Origin: Macrolepiota albuminosa
Lineage: Eukaryota; Basidiomycota; Agaricomycetes; Agaricales; Agaricaceae
Direction: 5' to 3'
NCBI GenBank assembly: GCA_027475525.1
Contig: JAMWFC010000082.1
Coordinates: forward strand, 2,978,115 to 3,042,114
Length of the DNA stretch: 64,000 nucleotides
Shown: positions 34,251 through 45,864 of the stretch, one piece after another
Numbering within the stretch: the first letter of the stretch is position 1
Layout: each line of letters opens with the position of its first letter
Program-made: the position numbers and the translations under genes
The notes under the pieces: generated by a model
What the model was told of the DNA's origin: nothing
The model's input: the letters and a program-made list of their open reading frames with translations, nothing else
Database searches by the model: none

Positions 34251-34559
34251 CTTAGAATATTTGGATGTGCTGCATATGTGCTTATTGGATGGAATAAGCA
34301 AAGAAGTCTAAATAGCTGCACAATGACAAGCACTTTTATTGGGTATCCAGACAACTACATTGGCTGGAAAATATTCATATCCAGCACTAGAAAAATTGTT
34401 GTTTTATGAGATGTTATATTCAATAAAATGTGTTTTCCAGATCTTCCTCTCACAATTTGTTGCTATTACTCTCCTTGGAGGCCTTCCCACATCTCTTCAA
34501 TCCTGAACTCTACAATTTTGATGATCTATTAGCTAACCCAATGCCTGCACTGCCTTCCA

Positions 34560-35212
34560 CATTGCCAGCAGAGGTATAGTTGCTCAAGGCTTTAGTCAGC
34601 ATCCTGAAGTTGACTTTGACAAAACTTATGCCCCTACAGCTTGCTGGGCCATAGTCTACACTGTCCTTGCTCTCATGGCCATGGAAGATATGCATTTAGA
34701 GTCTGTTGACATTTCTTCTGCCTTTCTTCATGGAGTTGTTGATGCTGAACTCTACATGAAGTTCTCTGATGGCTTTTCTAAAGACATACCACCTCATATA
34801 CAGCATTAGCCTAGTGAAGGCCCTCTCTGTGCCAAGCTCAAAAAGAGTCTGTACAGATTGAAACAAAGTGCCGATTTATAAAACAAAAGATTGTACTTTT
34901 AGAACTCAGTTTTGCACAAATAACCTCAGACCCATGTGTGTATGTTTATCTATGAGATGGTGTCCACATAATAGTTTTCATTCATGTTGATGATATGACC
35001 CTAGCTTTGAAGTCAAGGCTAGCCATTCTCAAAATCATTGCTGAACTCTGTCAGCACTTTAAGCTTTGTCACCTTGGCTCAACTACTGGTCTGCTCAGAG
35101 TCATCATTACATGAGACAGGCCCAATCAGAAGCTATGGATTGATCAACAATCTTACACTATTGAAGTGCTTTTACAGTTTAATATGCTCAATTGCAAGGC
35201 TGTGGCTACTCC
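34560..35212 (+). pseudogene. Copia reverse transcriptase, N-terminal part
   Basis: TYAPTACWAIVYTVLALMAM, ESVDISSAFLHGVVDAELYM and FIHVDDMTLALKS, the last containing the intact Asp pair of the YVDD box. Frameshifts separate the blocks. Gypsy A interrupts the gene after 35212. Confidence 0.85.
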
Positions 35213-35989
35213 TGTCAGGTTCCACTGAGTTGGGGGCTTTCCAGAAAAGCAATGCCCTTACAAGGTGGACTTGATCTACGGATACTCAGGTGTCTGGAAC
35301 TCTGGAGCTAGGACTCCAGGGTTCAAGATGCAGACAGGGGGTTCTCCCAGAGAAAGGGACTTGATCCGGGGATGTTGGAGTTAGAAGCTGTGGGTTGGAT
35401 AAGGGTTGAGTCGAGAACTGGGGGTTTTAAGATGAGAGCAAGTTAATAAATTGTAAGTCGCAAAGTGCATACCAAACTTAGAGCATGCAGTTATTCAAGT
35501 GTGCTAGTCAAAGCGTGCCAGTCAGCACGTACCAGTCAAGCAAAGGGGCATGCAACAATTCAAGTTAATATCAAGACTAGCAAATACAACGGAGAACTAT
35601 GCTATAAGTACTACAGGGCCGGGTCCAGGTTTCCGGGGTTCTGGGGTGTCTGGGATAAGTTACGGGAGGCATTGAGTAGCGGGAGGAGGACTGTATACTG
35701 GGATCGCATGTGTGGAGCATGCAATCAATTGGCACAGAGGGAATTGTGATGCGCAATGCATGATGGCCCGAAAGTGGGTAGTGCAATCTGATCATTGATT
35801 GTGGTTTGATGGCGGTGGATCCCAGGGTCCGTGATGTGGGTTGCTGGGGTGCCGGGTGATGGCCTTTGATGCATGTGATGGCAGTGTTGGTAGTCGTGAT
35901 GGCAGGGCACGTTTGTGGGGTCAGAGAGAGGGTTCTGGATAGGGTTCCAGGAGTGTCATGGGGTGGGCCTGGAAGAGGAGGTCATGACA
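35213..35989 (-). repeat. Gypsy A 3' LTR
   Basis: 777 bp, plus-strand start TGTCAGGTTCCAC and end GTCATGACA. It contains taatatcaagac (35566-35577), the complement of the self-primer R region. Confidence 0.93.
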
Positions 35990-36003
35990 TCACCCTCCCC
36001 TCA
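35990..36003 (-). other. Polypurine tract of gypsy A
   Basis: On the sense strand GAGGGGAGGGTGA directly precedes the 3' LTR. Confidence 0.75.
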
Positions 36004-36128
36004 GCACCAAGACCCTCTGAGGCATGCGTAGCTGGTGGACTGGACCAAGGTCCAAGCATGGGATCCAGCACATGACCTGACATGTATCAAAAAAAAAAAT
36101 TTACCATCAAACTCAACTATGTCACGCA

Positions 36129-37838
36129 CACCGACACATTCTCTGACGCTTTCTGCTACCAATGAAGTTGCACCCCTGATTGTGTGGGAGGCCCGGGATG
36201 CGAGATACCGGTGCCAGCTTGACTGGGAGCACATAGCGGCACTAGTTCAATATGAGTGTACCCATGCCATTTCGCTTACCGTGACTGACTTTCCCTTTCA
36301 GAACAATGTCATACTCCTATTTTAGAGGCAGGCCCCAGCCATCTTCTGGAGGCTCCAATCTCCAAGCCTGCCCCTGAGGCGGGCCCCAGTCATCCCGCAC
36401 CTGCCCTGGCATGGATGACCATGGGCCCCCCTCATTCCCATTCTTCTCCGCAGCCTTGACTGCCTACCCCCCACTTCCATTGCTCCAGAATGGTGGTGGG
36501 GGCAATTACGGTGGTCCCCAATGACCGGTGCATTGTGTGGGCGGACACATCACAGCAGATATTCAAGGAGGCCCTGGAGAGGCCCCAGGATTTGCCCACC
36601 CATGCCTGGTGTGTGAACAATGGGCCGGTAAATGGTCTCTTACCTTTGGTCCCTCTGCTGACTTCAGCACTACAGTGTCTGCACTGTGCCCACCAGGTAG
36701 TGCCTTGCTTGTTCGAGGCCCTGGGTCCTTCATCCTGCCAGGACATGTCTGTGTGCAAGGCATGCTGCCTCAACCACAAGCAATGTTCTGTGTCGGCGCT
36801 GTGAAAGGCATGCTGTATCGCACAGGAGCAGGGGTGGATACTGGAGAGGTCAACAAGCAATGTTCTGTGTCGGCGCTGTGAAAGGCATGCTGTATCGCAC
36901 AGGAGCAGGGGTGGATACTGGAGAGGTCACCCAGAGGATAGAGTTGAGGAGCGGGATTGGGTGGTGGAGTTGGAGGGGGAGGCGCCAGCGGCACCAGCTG
37001 GGAGGTCTGAAGGGGGGTCAGAGGGCCAGAGGGTCATCTGAGTGGGGGGCTGGGATCGCCCCATGGTCCTGATTACTTGTTGAGTGACTCAGGCTGGGAC
37101 TGGGAGTCACAAGAGTCATGGGAGGTGCCCCGACAAGGGGAAGAGGTGGGCATTGCCTAGCCCTTCTCTGGGGCCCTCTAAAAGGATGCATCTGCCCTCC
37201 GAGACCTGGTTCCTGGTTTCTCCCCTCTGGCTCTCCCCGGTGGTGTTTTCTCTACTGTCAGGCCACCCGCTGGAAGTTGACGTGGGGGGATTCCTGGGTT
37301 AGGAATGGGGGTGGGAGGAGCAGCAGGAGGGGGTGGTCTGGAGGGAGGAGGAGTGGGGGGCCATGCATCAAGAGTTGGAGGAGGCACGGGTGGCCTGGGG
37401 GGAGGCAGAGGCCCAGCTAGACGCTTTGCAGACCAAGCTGGGGCAGCATTGCAGGAGGGGCAGCGGTTGGAGCTGACAACCCCCAGAAACAAATGGGGTC
37501 TTGATTTGTTGGGAAGGGTGGTGGGGGTGCATTGGCAGAGGAATGTGCCTGTCCCAGGCAGCTGGTTCGAGCAGGTTCTGGACGAGGGTGAGCCGCTCCC
37601 ATCATGGGACCAGTTGGCGGAGGAGGCGTTGTGGGAGCATGGCTCCAGGAAGATAGGGAAAGGGTTCCGGGGTTGGCCAGGGGAGGAAGAGGTCCAGGGC
37701 TCCAGCGTTAAGGGATGTTGCTTTTCTTGTTGTTCATTTCTTTCTTCTTGTTGTGATACCTGTAGCAATAGTGTAATTGTAACAGAAATGTACATACTTG
37801 GTCTCTGTATATACTTGGTCTCTGAGGCCATAAAGTAA
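36129..37838 (+). pseudogene. Antisense ORF with Zn2Cys6-like cysteines and coiled coil, inside gypsy A
   Basis: On the strand opposite to gag-pol, between chromodomain and 3' LTR. The frame from 36490 gives CLHCAHQVVPC and, 15 residues later, CKACCLNHKQC, i.e. CX2CX6C twice, close to the Zn(II)2Cys6 pattern of fungal regulators (usual middle spacing 5-12). Another frame gives CLVCEQ just upstream. Further on, EWGAMHQELEEARVAWGEAE (near 37350) is a coiled-coil-like stretch and DEGEPLPSWDQLAEEALWEH follows. Frames change several times and a 77-bp duplication lies at 36776, so no intact product is made here. DNA binding is an inference from the cysteine spacing only. Confidence 0.5.
36776..36929. 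repeat. 77-bp tandem duplication (probable assembly seam 2)
   Basis: Copies start at 36776 and 36853 and are identical over the unit. Confidence 0.95.
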
Positions 37839-38039
37839 TGTAAGTAATATAGCAAAAAGCTGGGGAAGGGTACCTTGCCCAGACTCTGGGCGCTACCATG
37901 GGAGGGTGATTGTTGGTCTTGTTAAAAGTATCAGAAGGGTAAAGTAGAGAGAGGGAGAGGCAGAAAATATATGCGGGAGTTGAATCCCTATTGAGCCCAG
38001 AGGCAGGGGTTATGCCCACTACTGCTGGCTGTAAATCCT

Positions 38040-39300
38040 GTGCCTGGGAAGGTCATTCCCTGGGTGCTGTTGCTGGAAGCCCTGGAGTTTGTCGAGGGCA
38101 CCCTTGAGGTTTTGGCACGGTTCCCAGGTGTTATCCTCCAGGCTGTACCTCTTCCATCATATAAGGAAGTGGGGTTATCCACAAATGTTCCAGGAGTTGA
38201 GGATGTCTTCAATCTTGTAGTGGTACTCGTTCTCGACCTTGACCGGGGGAGGGGGCTCAGAGCATTGTTTGGGGAAGGGGTCCAGGGGGTATTGTTCCAG
38301 GAGGCGGACATGGAAGACTGGGTGCATGCAGACCTTTAAGTCCCAGAGGGAGTTTGATTTTGTAGGCATAGGATGAGACTTTCTTTAAGATCTTGAACAG
38401 ACCAAGGCGCTTGTGATTGAGTTTTGGGGAGGGCCGGTGGGTGCAGAGGTGATGTCGGTCTAACCATACCTTTGTCCTGGAGGTCCAGTTGGAGGTGTCT
38501 TCCCACTTCTAATTGGCATGTTTTGCATAAGCCTGGTTCACGGTGTCAATTTCTTCCCAAAATAACTTATGGAGTGACTGAAGGTCTCAGGCGACCTCAT
38601 GGGCAGTGTGCAACAGGATGTCCTGGAGTAAGAGGATCAGCTGGGGATGATATCCCTTGTTGGCAAAGAAGGGTGATACTCCAGTGGTGGAGTGTGGTGT
38701 GTTATTGTAGGTGAACTCAGCCAGGGGGAGCTCGGTGTGCTAGTCATCCTGCAGGTAGTTGACGTATAGCTGGAGGTATTGCTCAAGAGATTGGTTGACC
38801 CTTTTGGTTTGGCCATTGGTTTCAGGGTGGTAGGCAGTAGAGAGGTTAGTTTTTACTTCAAGGGCCTTATACAGAGAGGTCCAGAACTTGGACACGAAGA
38901 GCGGGCCACGGTCAGAGACGATGTTGTCCAAGAGTCCATTCTTGGCAAAGATGTGCTCAAGGAATAGCTGGGCAAAGTCTGGGGCAGTGTCCGTGGTGTG
39001 GCAGAGTAGGAAGATGCCCTGTTTGGTCAGTCTACACACAACAACAAGGATGGCATCAAACCCTTCAGATTTCAGGAGCTCAACAATGTAATCCAAGGAT
39101 ATGGAGGACCAGGGGCATTGTCTGACTGGCAGAGGTTTCAGGAGTCCATAGAGTCAGTGTCAGGGGACCTTGGCCCAGAGGCAGGGTTTGCATAATCAAA
39201 TGTAGCGGGTCATGTCCTTCTTCAATCCTGGCCAAAAATAAGTCCAGGAGACCAGCTGGAGGGTCTTACATATCCTAGGGTGTCTCTGGAGCTTGTGGTT
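38040..39300 (-). pseudogene. Gypsy A integrase and chromodomain
   Basis: Zinc region remains near 39260-39150 (FWPGLKKDMTRYI). Core: DYIVELLKSEGFDAI (first Asp), SDRGPLFVSKFW (second Asp), then TAYHPETNGQTKRVNQ where the catalytic Glu is Lys. C-terminal HPVFHVRLLEQYPLDP leads into a chromodomain (ENEYHYKIEDILNS, then NTWEPC-NLKGALDKL). The target preference of this domain cannot be read from the sequence. Confidence 0.88.
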
Positions 39301-39599
39301 GTGGTGTTGGTGAAGAACATCGTATTGAAGTCAGGCATGATCCAGGACATAGATGCAACCATCTTAGAGGAGTAGTTTTTCATTGGGAGACAGGGAGAAG
39401 GTGGGGTCCAGGTCAGTTCTGTCAGAAGGGTTGTGGAGATCATGGTCAGTGAAGTACTTGTCTCGTGGAGTGCAGCAGATCTGGCTTAGGGTTCCTTCGT
39501 TGTTTAGAATCAGTATGGCATTCAGATGCTTGGGAGAGATCACTACACAATGATTGAACACATTGCGCTCTGCCTCAAATGACTTCTTGGAGTAGACGT

Positions 39600-42250
39600 C
39601 CAGTCACCAAATAAGAGCATCAGGTTTAGCCCTGAGTCATCCTGGGCAGTACTGGATTGTAAAGTCATACTCCAAGAGGATTTCGGACCATCAGGCCTGT
39701 TGTTGACTAAGTTGCTTGGTTGTGGTGAAGTACTGCAGATTGTTGTGATCTGAGTAGACCTGGATCTGGTGCTGAGCTCCCTCGAGGTAGGCTTGCCACT
39801 GTTTGAAGGCTTTGACAATGGCAAGGAGCTCCTTATCGTAGATGTCGTAGTTGAGCTTGGCGTTAATCATAGACCAGATATAGAAGGTGACTGGCCAGAG
39901 TTCCACACCGCTGGGTCCTATCTGTGAGAGAATCCCAGCAATGGTGTAGTTGGAGATGTTGCATTCTAGTATGATTGGAAGGGCGGAGTCATAATGCTGG
40001 AGTATGGAGACAGCTGTAAAAGCCTCCTTGAGCAAGTTAAAGATGCTCTGGCATTTACTGTCCCAGTTCCATGTGATGTCCTTGCATATGAGCTGGTTGA
40101 GGGGTTTTGGTGATACCGGAGTAGTTGTCTATAAACCTCTGGTAGAAGTTAGTGAAACCCAAGAAGGATTGTACTTCCTTGACGTTCTGGAGTTGTGGTC
40201 AGTTGACAATGGCCTCAACCTTGTGGGGGTCCATGTGAACACCGCTCGGGGATACTATCACACCAAGGTACTCAACCTCTTTCGTGTGGAATGAATACTT
40301 CTCAGGTTTGGCATGGAGGTTGTGTTTCCAGACATTCAAGGACCTGCCAGACATGCTTCCGGTGATCCTCCCTTGAGTCAGTAGATGAGGATGTCATCCA
40401 GGTAGACAATCACAAAGACATTGCTCATGTCCTGGAAGATGTCGTTCATGAAGTATTGGAATGTGGCAGGGGAGTTAGTCATTCCAAAAGGCATTACAAG
40501 ACACTCAAAAAGACCATACTGCGTGCAGAATGCGGTTTTTCACTCGTGTCCCAGAGCAATGTGGACGTTGTTGTAACTGGAGTGGAGGTCAATTTTTGTG
40601 TAAACCTTGGCACTGTGGAGTTGATTGACCAGATCGCTGATGAGCAGGAGCAGGTAGCAGTTCTTCTTGGTGATTTTATTGAGTCCCCAGTAGTTGATGC
40701 AGAGTCAGAGCGAGCCATCCTTTTTCTTGGCAAATAGAACCAGAGCTTCGGCAGCAGAGGTGGAGGGTCGGATGAATCTCTTCCCAAGCATTTCATCAAG
40801 GTAGTCCTTGAGGGCCCAGGGTTCGACTTCTGACATGTTGTATACCTTGCTAAAGGAGGGGGGTGGTTCCTTTCTTGAGATCAATTGTATAGTTGTAGGG
40901 GCAGTGAGGGGAAATCTCCTTAGCGTCTCATTCAGAGAATATGCCAGCAAACTTGTGATACTCCAGGGGAACTACTTTTTGGAGGATCTGCTCCTCGGTT
41001 TTCTTTTCTGGGGAGATAGCATCCACTCATAGGTGTTCTTCCAGGAGTGACAGCGAGGTGTGCAGCTAAAATGTGGGGGTTCCATCCTGCATGAGGTGGG
41101 CAAAGGGGGCGCCAATGATCCTAATATCGAGTGCCTTTGGGTCAATTGGGGTTGCAGATTCACAAGTTGGAGCAGGTTTAACACGTGTCTGAGACTGGTC
41201 TGGTAGTTCGGTCCTTTATACTTGTTCCAAGGAATGTTTGGGGGTTGATTGGGGGCCTTGCAGGTTTGGATGGGAGTCAAAGGCATGGCCGGGACATCCA
41301 GGTGGGAGGTGGGGCTGCAGTCTTGGGGGTGTCAGGCATCGGGTCGCTTCCCAGAGCCTAGAGGTGCACTGCAGTCATGGGGTGGTCCTCAGGTCCCGGG
41401 AATGTCATGGTGAGCATCCTTCAGTCAATGTTGGGGTTTGTGTCATGTAGCCAGGGTAGTCCCAGCACTATCGGGATCAATCCATAAAGTCACATGACCA
41501 GGAAGTCAGAGGTGAACTCGAAGCCGTTGTCCAGAGTCCCAGCACTATCGGGATCAATCCATAAAGTCACATGACCAGGAAGTCAGAGGTGAACTCGAAG
41601 CCGTTGTCCAGAGCCATGCATCCAAGTGAGATTTCTGGATGGGGCCAGAGGAGGAGGAGGTGCCGTCAAGCCATTGCAGGTGGAGGAGTTGATTGAGGGG
41701 GTTGTTGAAAAGGTCAAGGGTGTCGCTGATGAAAACCCCAGTAGCTCTGCTATCAATGAGGGCTGATAGTGGTTCTGGGGTGCCGTCTAACCTGGCATTG
41801 ATGACAAAGGACCAGGACGAGTGGGACTGAAGTCCGGGGGGCAGCAGAAATCTATTCAGGAGGTTCTTCAGAGTTGCATCGGGGCCCCAGATGTGGGGAA
41901 TGTTGAAGGGGAGTTGCTGGTCGTTGGGCGTCGGCTCCTGGGTCAGGCGAAGGGTGAGATGTCACCAGTCAATGCAGGGGTTGGTGTCTTGGAGCCACAG
42001 AAGCCCTAAGACTAGGGGTGCAGAGAGGTGAAGTTTGGTTATCAGCATCTAGAGGGTGTGAGTCTGTCCATTGGCAAAGATAATGGGCATACACACAAAG
42101 TGGATAATGTCCCCCACTGCAGAGGTGTCTCCATCAAAGAGGCAGAGTCATACTGGGACTGGGAGTCATTGAGCAGGTTCTGGGGTGGACAATGTCCATG
42201 CTTCGTCAATGAAGTTGTCCATGGTGCCACTGTCAACAAGGGTGTTGAGG
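39600..42250 (-). pseudogene. Gypsy A protease, reverse transcriptase and RNase H
   Basis: Protease near 41750 reads ALIDSRATGVFI, where the catalytic DSG is DSR. RT keeps [11 protein letters not shown] (YLDD at 40393-40404) and VEYLGVIVSPSGVHMDP. The connection gives EVQSFLGFTNFYQRFI and RNase H ends with YSDHNNLQYF. The frames are interrupted by stops, by the 77-bp duplication at 41458 and by the start of the solo LTR B at 42258. Confidence 0.88.
41458..41613. repeat. 77-bp tandem duplication (probable assembly seam 3)
   Basis: Copies start at 41458 and 41535; the match runs 2 bp beyond the unit by chance. Confidence 0.95.
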
Positions 42251-42257
42251 GGGACTC

Positions 42258-42832
42258 TGTCAGGGGACTCCTCATTTCTTCCTTTTCTCACTCCTTATCT
42301 CTTCACTCTCCTTCCATTCATTCTCTTATTTCTTCTGACATTATTTCATTTCACTGTTTCTATTCTTTCAACACTATCTGTTAGTACTACTCTCAGCCCT
42401 TGAGATGCTCTGGTTCTTTAGCCACCATTCAGACAAGTGTGGGCCCACTCAGCACCGCTTCCAGACCGCTTATATAAGCCAGAGTTTGCCAGAGTTTGCC
42501 CCTTATTTGTACAAGTATTTGTATAGGCAATTTTCGAGTTTTTAAGGTTTTGTTGTACTGTACAGTTGTTGCCCACGCTTCAGAGGCCCCAGAATTTGTA
42601 TAGGCAATTTTCGAGTTTTTAAGGTTTTGTTGTACTGTACAGTTGTTGCCCACGCTTCAGAGGCCCCAGAAGCGTCCAACCGGCATAGGGAATCCCTAGA
42701 CTTGTTCTCTTTGGATCTCCCTCTGCCAGGTGAGTAGCTACCTTGATATTGTCAGTATATATTCTAATACACTTTGGATCTCCCTCTGCCAGCTGTGTGA
42801 CTGAGCCATAGCCTCTAGAGGTCGCCCTTACA
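42258..42832 (+). mobile_element. Solo LTR, family B, TSD GACTC
   Basis: TGTCAGGGGACTCC to CGCCCTTACA, with GACTC at 42253-42257 and 42833-42837. It is inserted between the gag and protease parts of gypsy A. Length is 575 bp; removing the 77-bp duplication inside it gives 498 bp, the same as the gypsy B 5' LTR. Confidence 0.93.
42517..42670. repeat. 77-bp tandem duplication (probable assembly seam 4)
   Basis: Copies start at 42517 and 42594, inside the solo LTR B. Confidence 0.95.
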
Positions 42833-44476
42833 GACTCTGGAGGGGGTGAGGTGGGCTTTGAGGAGGAGGGTAGATAAGCAGTGAGGGTGTCCTGTGTGAG
42901 TGTCGTAGAGCAAAGGTGGGAGACCAGGGTGGAGAAGACATCGGGGTTGATTCCGCAATTTAGTGCGTCTTCTGGGTCTAAATTGCCAGGTTGTTTTCTG
43001 AATATTTGTAGGTGGCATCTTCCCCTTTGAAGATCCAGGTGGCACATCTCATAGCCTGCCATTGGAGACACTCAGAGATGAAATGGTCTTTCTCACTGCA
43101 GAGTATGCAAACACCTTCCCTTCTCTGTCATTCCTGCACATCCTTCAGAATCTTGATCCAGGATTGTCCCTTCTTCTGAAGCTGGTTAGCCCAGAGGGCC
43201 TCTTTGTCTTGTTCATTGGCAAAGTCAGGGTCTTCAGGGTCTTCCAGGGGTTCTTCAGGGCTTGGCATGTTGCTCAGATCATTGGCAGCCATGGCGGCAT
43301 TAAGTTGGGCCTGGGGGCGAGTGCCGCTGCTGGGATTAGCATTGAGGAGGCCGCAACTTACTGGAGGTTGACCACTGGGAAACGTGGGGAGACTGGGGTT
43401 TCAGTTTTGGGGGTTGGGGGGTTTGCCAGAGGGCCAGGGTGGTCCTTCTCAGAGGTTTCAGGAGGCCTGGGAGTTTGAGTATTTGCTGCAGTCCTCCCAG
43501 TAGCGCTGGTTGATCTGCATGACGAGGGCCTTGTATCCATCATAGGAGGGTTGTTTTAGGGCAAGTTGGAGGATGTCCTTGATGTGTTGTGGCAGTGCAT
43601 GGCGGAGGGCATACTGGAGGGCGCTGTAGTTCCAACCTGTTTTGCAAGCTTCCTTCTCAAAACGTATAATAAAGGTGGTGAAGCATTCTTCAGGGCACAT
43701 CCAGAGATTGAAGAGGTTGTCCTTGGCCTTGGCCATGATGTCATAGATACTGAACTTACTCAAGAACTCGTCGACAAAGATTTGCCAGCAGGAGAGGGCC
43801 AGGTTGTTTGGGTCAAACTGGATTAGGGCCATGTAGTGGTCAAAGGTGATCCCCTGGAGGTAGGAGGTGGCAAAGGCCACCTGGGAGCTGTCAACCTGAA
43901 ACATGAGCGACTTTGCCTGAAACGTGTTAAGACATTGGGTGAGGAAGGTACGCCATTTTTGGGGATCCCGGCCTGTGAATGCATCAGGTTTTTAGATGTC
44001 CAGACACCCTTTGTGGGCAAGGGTGTTGCGAGCATTGTTCAGTCTGGTGGCGTTGCGGGGAGGGGGGCCAGTGTTGTAATAATAGTAGTAGTGGTTACCC
44101 CCCCCTCCTTGGGGAGGAAAGGCACCAAGGGCGGGATCCCACCTGCCTGGAGGGCCTCCTCCAGATGGCTCACCTGGGGGTCCATGGCCAGGAGGCCCAT
44201 TGTCCCAAGGAGGTTTGTTCCTGTCAGAGAGAAGTCCGGGTCTCTATGCAAGGGGTGGCAGAGGTGGAGGGCCTGGGAGTTATCCTTGGAGGTCAGTTGA
44301 GGGTGGCAGAGGCAGTCGGGGAGGGTTTGGTGGTACCAGGTCAATCTGAGGGGGGCCGGATGCTGGGTTGGGTGCCAGGTTGTGCAGGGGATGTTCAACC
44401 TGGAAGGGTTGCGCTTGCATTGGGGGCCGTGGGGAGTTCTGCAGATCGAAGTGAGGCAGGGGGTTGCAATGGAAGT

Positions 44477-44630
44477 TGGGCTCTGGAGAGGCCAGGGCAG
44501 ATGTGGGAGGCAGTGCCAGGGTTGTCACGGGTGCAGAGCATTGTTTGTTGTTGTGGGCTCTGGAGAGGCCAGGGCAGATGTGGGAGGCAGTGCCAGGGTT
44601 GTCACGGGTGCAGAGCATTGTTTGTTGTTG
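44477..44630. repeat. 77-bp tandem duplication (probable assembly seam 5)
   Basis: Copies start at 44477 and 44554, in gag of gypsy A. Confidence 0.95.
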
Positions 44631-45021
44631 TCATGAGTGAGCTTGTCGATGTAGCACAGCATGTCGTCCATATCGGGGGTCCACCCAGAGTCTCCTGGAA
44701 GTTGCCAGGGGTGGGGGTCAGGCATTGTCCATTTGTGGAAGCGGTTCCAGGGGTCTCTGAGGCTGTCCCCAGGTCTTGAAGGTGCTAGGAATGGAGTTAG
44801 CCCTATGGTGAGTCAACAAGCCTACCGTGTGGGCAGCAGGCTGATTGAATAGCCCTCCCATTGGATTGAGGGACCGCAGTATGGCTGAGGTGTTTTGTCA
44901 CTTTTCCTGTTGTTGTTGCTCTGGAGTCGGTGCTGCAGGGGCAGCCAGGGCTGGTTTCAGAGGTTTCTGTCAGATGTAAATTGAGCGACCTGGATCTGCG
45001 GGGTCATTGAGGGGTTGAGAG

Positions 45022-45175
45022 AAGGGGAACACGTGGACTTCATTGAGCAGTTGCTGCAGCTCCTCGTAGAGGATCATGTTGCATCTGTACTTTACCATAA
45101 GGGGAACACGTGGACTTCATTGAGCAGTTGCTGCAGCTCCTCGTAGAGGATCATGTTGCATCTGTACTTTACCAT
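45022..45175. repeat. 77-bp tandem duplication (probable assembly seam 6)
   Basis: Copies start at 45022 and 45099, in gag of gypsy A. Confidence 0.95.
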
Positions 45176-45852
45176 AGTCTGTTCTGGGAGTTCTCCTTGC
45201 ATGAGGCAATCCCCAAATTCGACCAAGCAATGGGCCAGTCCTCCAGAGTGCCTTCAAAGTCTTTGTGTCCAAATTCTGTGAGTAGCGCCCTTGTCTGCTG
45301 CATGAAGTCCTCTGGCAAGATCCTGAGTGAGCAGAGCACTTCATCCCATTGTTGTTTGTACTCCTCGAGGTGTCATTGTCCTATTTGCGAGGGAGGGGTT
45401 CGTGTGGGTGGGGTGGTGGCCAGGTAGTGTCGAGGGGGGTAGTCGTAGTTGGGGGGTCCACAGGGTTGGGGGGCAGGGCATTGGTAATCGTAATAGGGGG
45501 TGGGTGCAAAGGGACTCTTACTGGGGGGAATCAGGCGAGGTCCACTGAGGATGGGTGGAGTCTCCAGTAGACCCTCAGGGATGCTCTGGTACAAGGGGGC
45601 CTCCATGAATCATGCTATGGCTAGGTTGTGCAGAGGGGCCCAGCTGGCTGAGGGCCCCAGGTCGTAGAGGGATAGGTCAGGGGCCCAGTGGTAGTGGAGA
45701 TGTTGGGGTTTGTACAGAAGAGGTGGGTAAGCAGGGCAGGGGGTCAGTGCAGAGTAGTGGTTGGGGACCGGACGTCCATAAGGGTTGGTCTGGTAGCCTG
45801 TGGAGTAATAAGTGTGAGTATATGTAGCCATCAAGAACGGTGTAAGGAGAGA

Positions 45853-45864
45853 GTCTTGATATTA
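45853..45864 (-). other. Primer-binding site of gypsy A, self-primer
   Basis: Directly inside the 5' LTR the sense strand reads TAATATCAAGAC, the exact complement of GTCTTGATATTA found in the LTRs. In the sense-oriented solo LTR at 61273 this string (61619-61630) lies 30 bp after a TATA-like TTATAG, i.e. where the transcript should start. Confidence 0.7.

Larger units (their letters stand above)
43060..45831 (-). pseudogene. Gypsy A gag
   Basis: The start is ATG at 45831, about 20 bp inside the primer site, giving MATYTHTYYSTGYQTNPYG; the Pro/Tyr-rich N-terminal part continues in the same frame after a TGA near 45610. The capsid-like domain lies at 43904-43458 (SCWQIFVDEFLSKFSIYDIM) and a zinc knuckle CILCSEKDHFISEC (CX2CX4HX4C) near 43100. 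Two 77-bp duplications (44477, 45022) shift the frame. GC-rich composition produces long open shadow frames on the plus strand, which I do not annotate. Confidence 0.85.

Noticed and set aside
36400..37860. Long minus-strand open frames such as 37178-37855
   Set aside because: Proline-rich, low-complexity shadows caused by high GC; the plus frame with spaced cysteines and a coiled coil is the better candidate.
43836..44779. Long plus-strand frames over the gag of gypsy A
   Set aside because: They are shadows of the minus-strand gag, which has the capsid region and a zinc knuckle.
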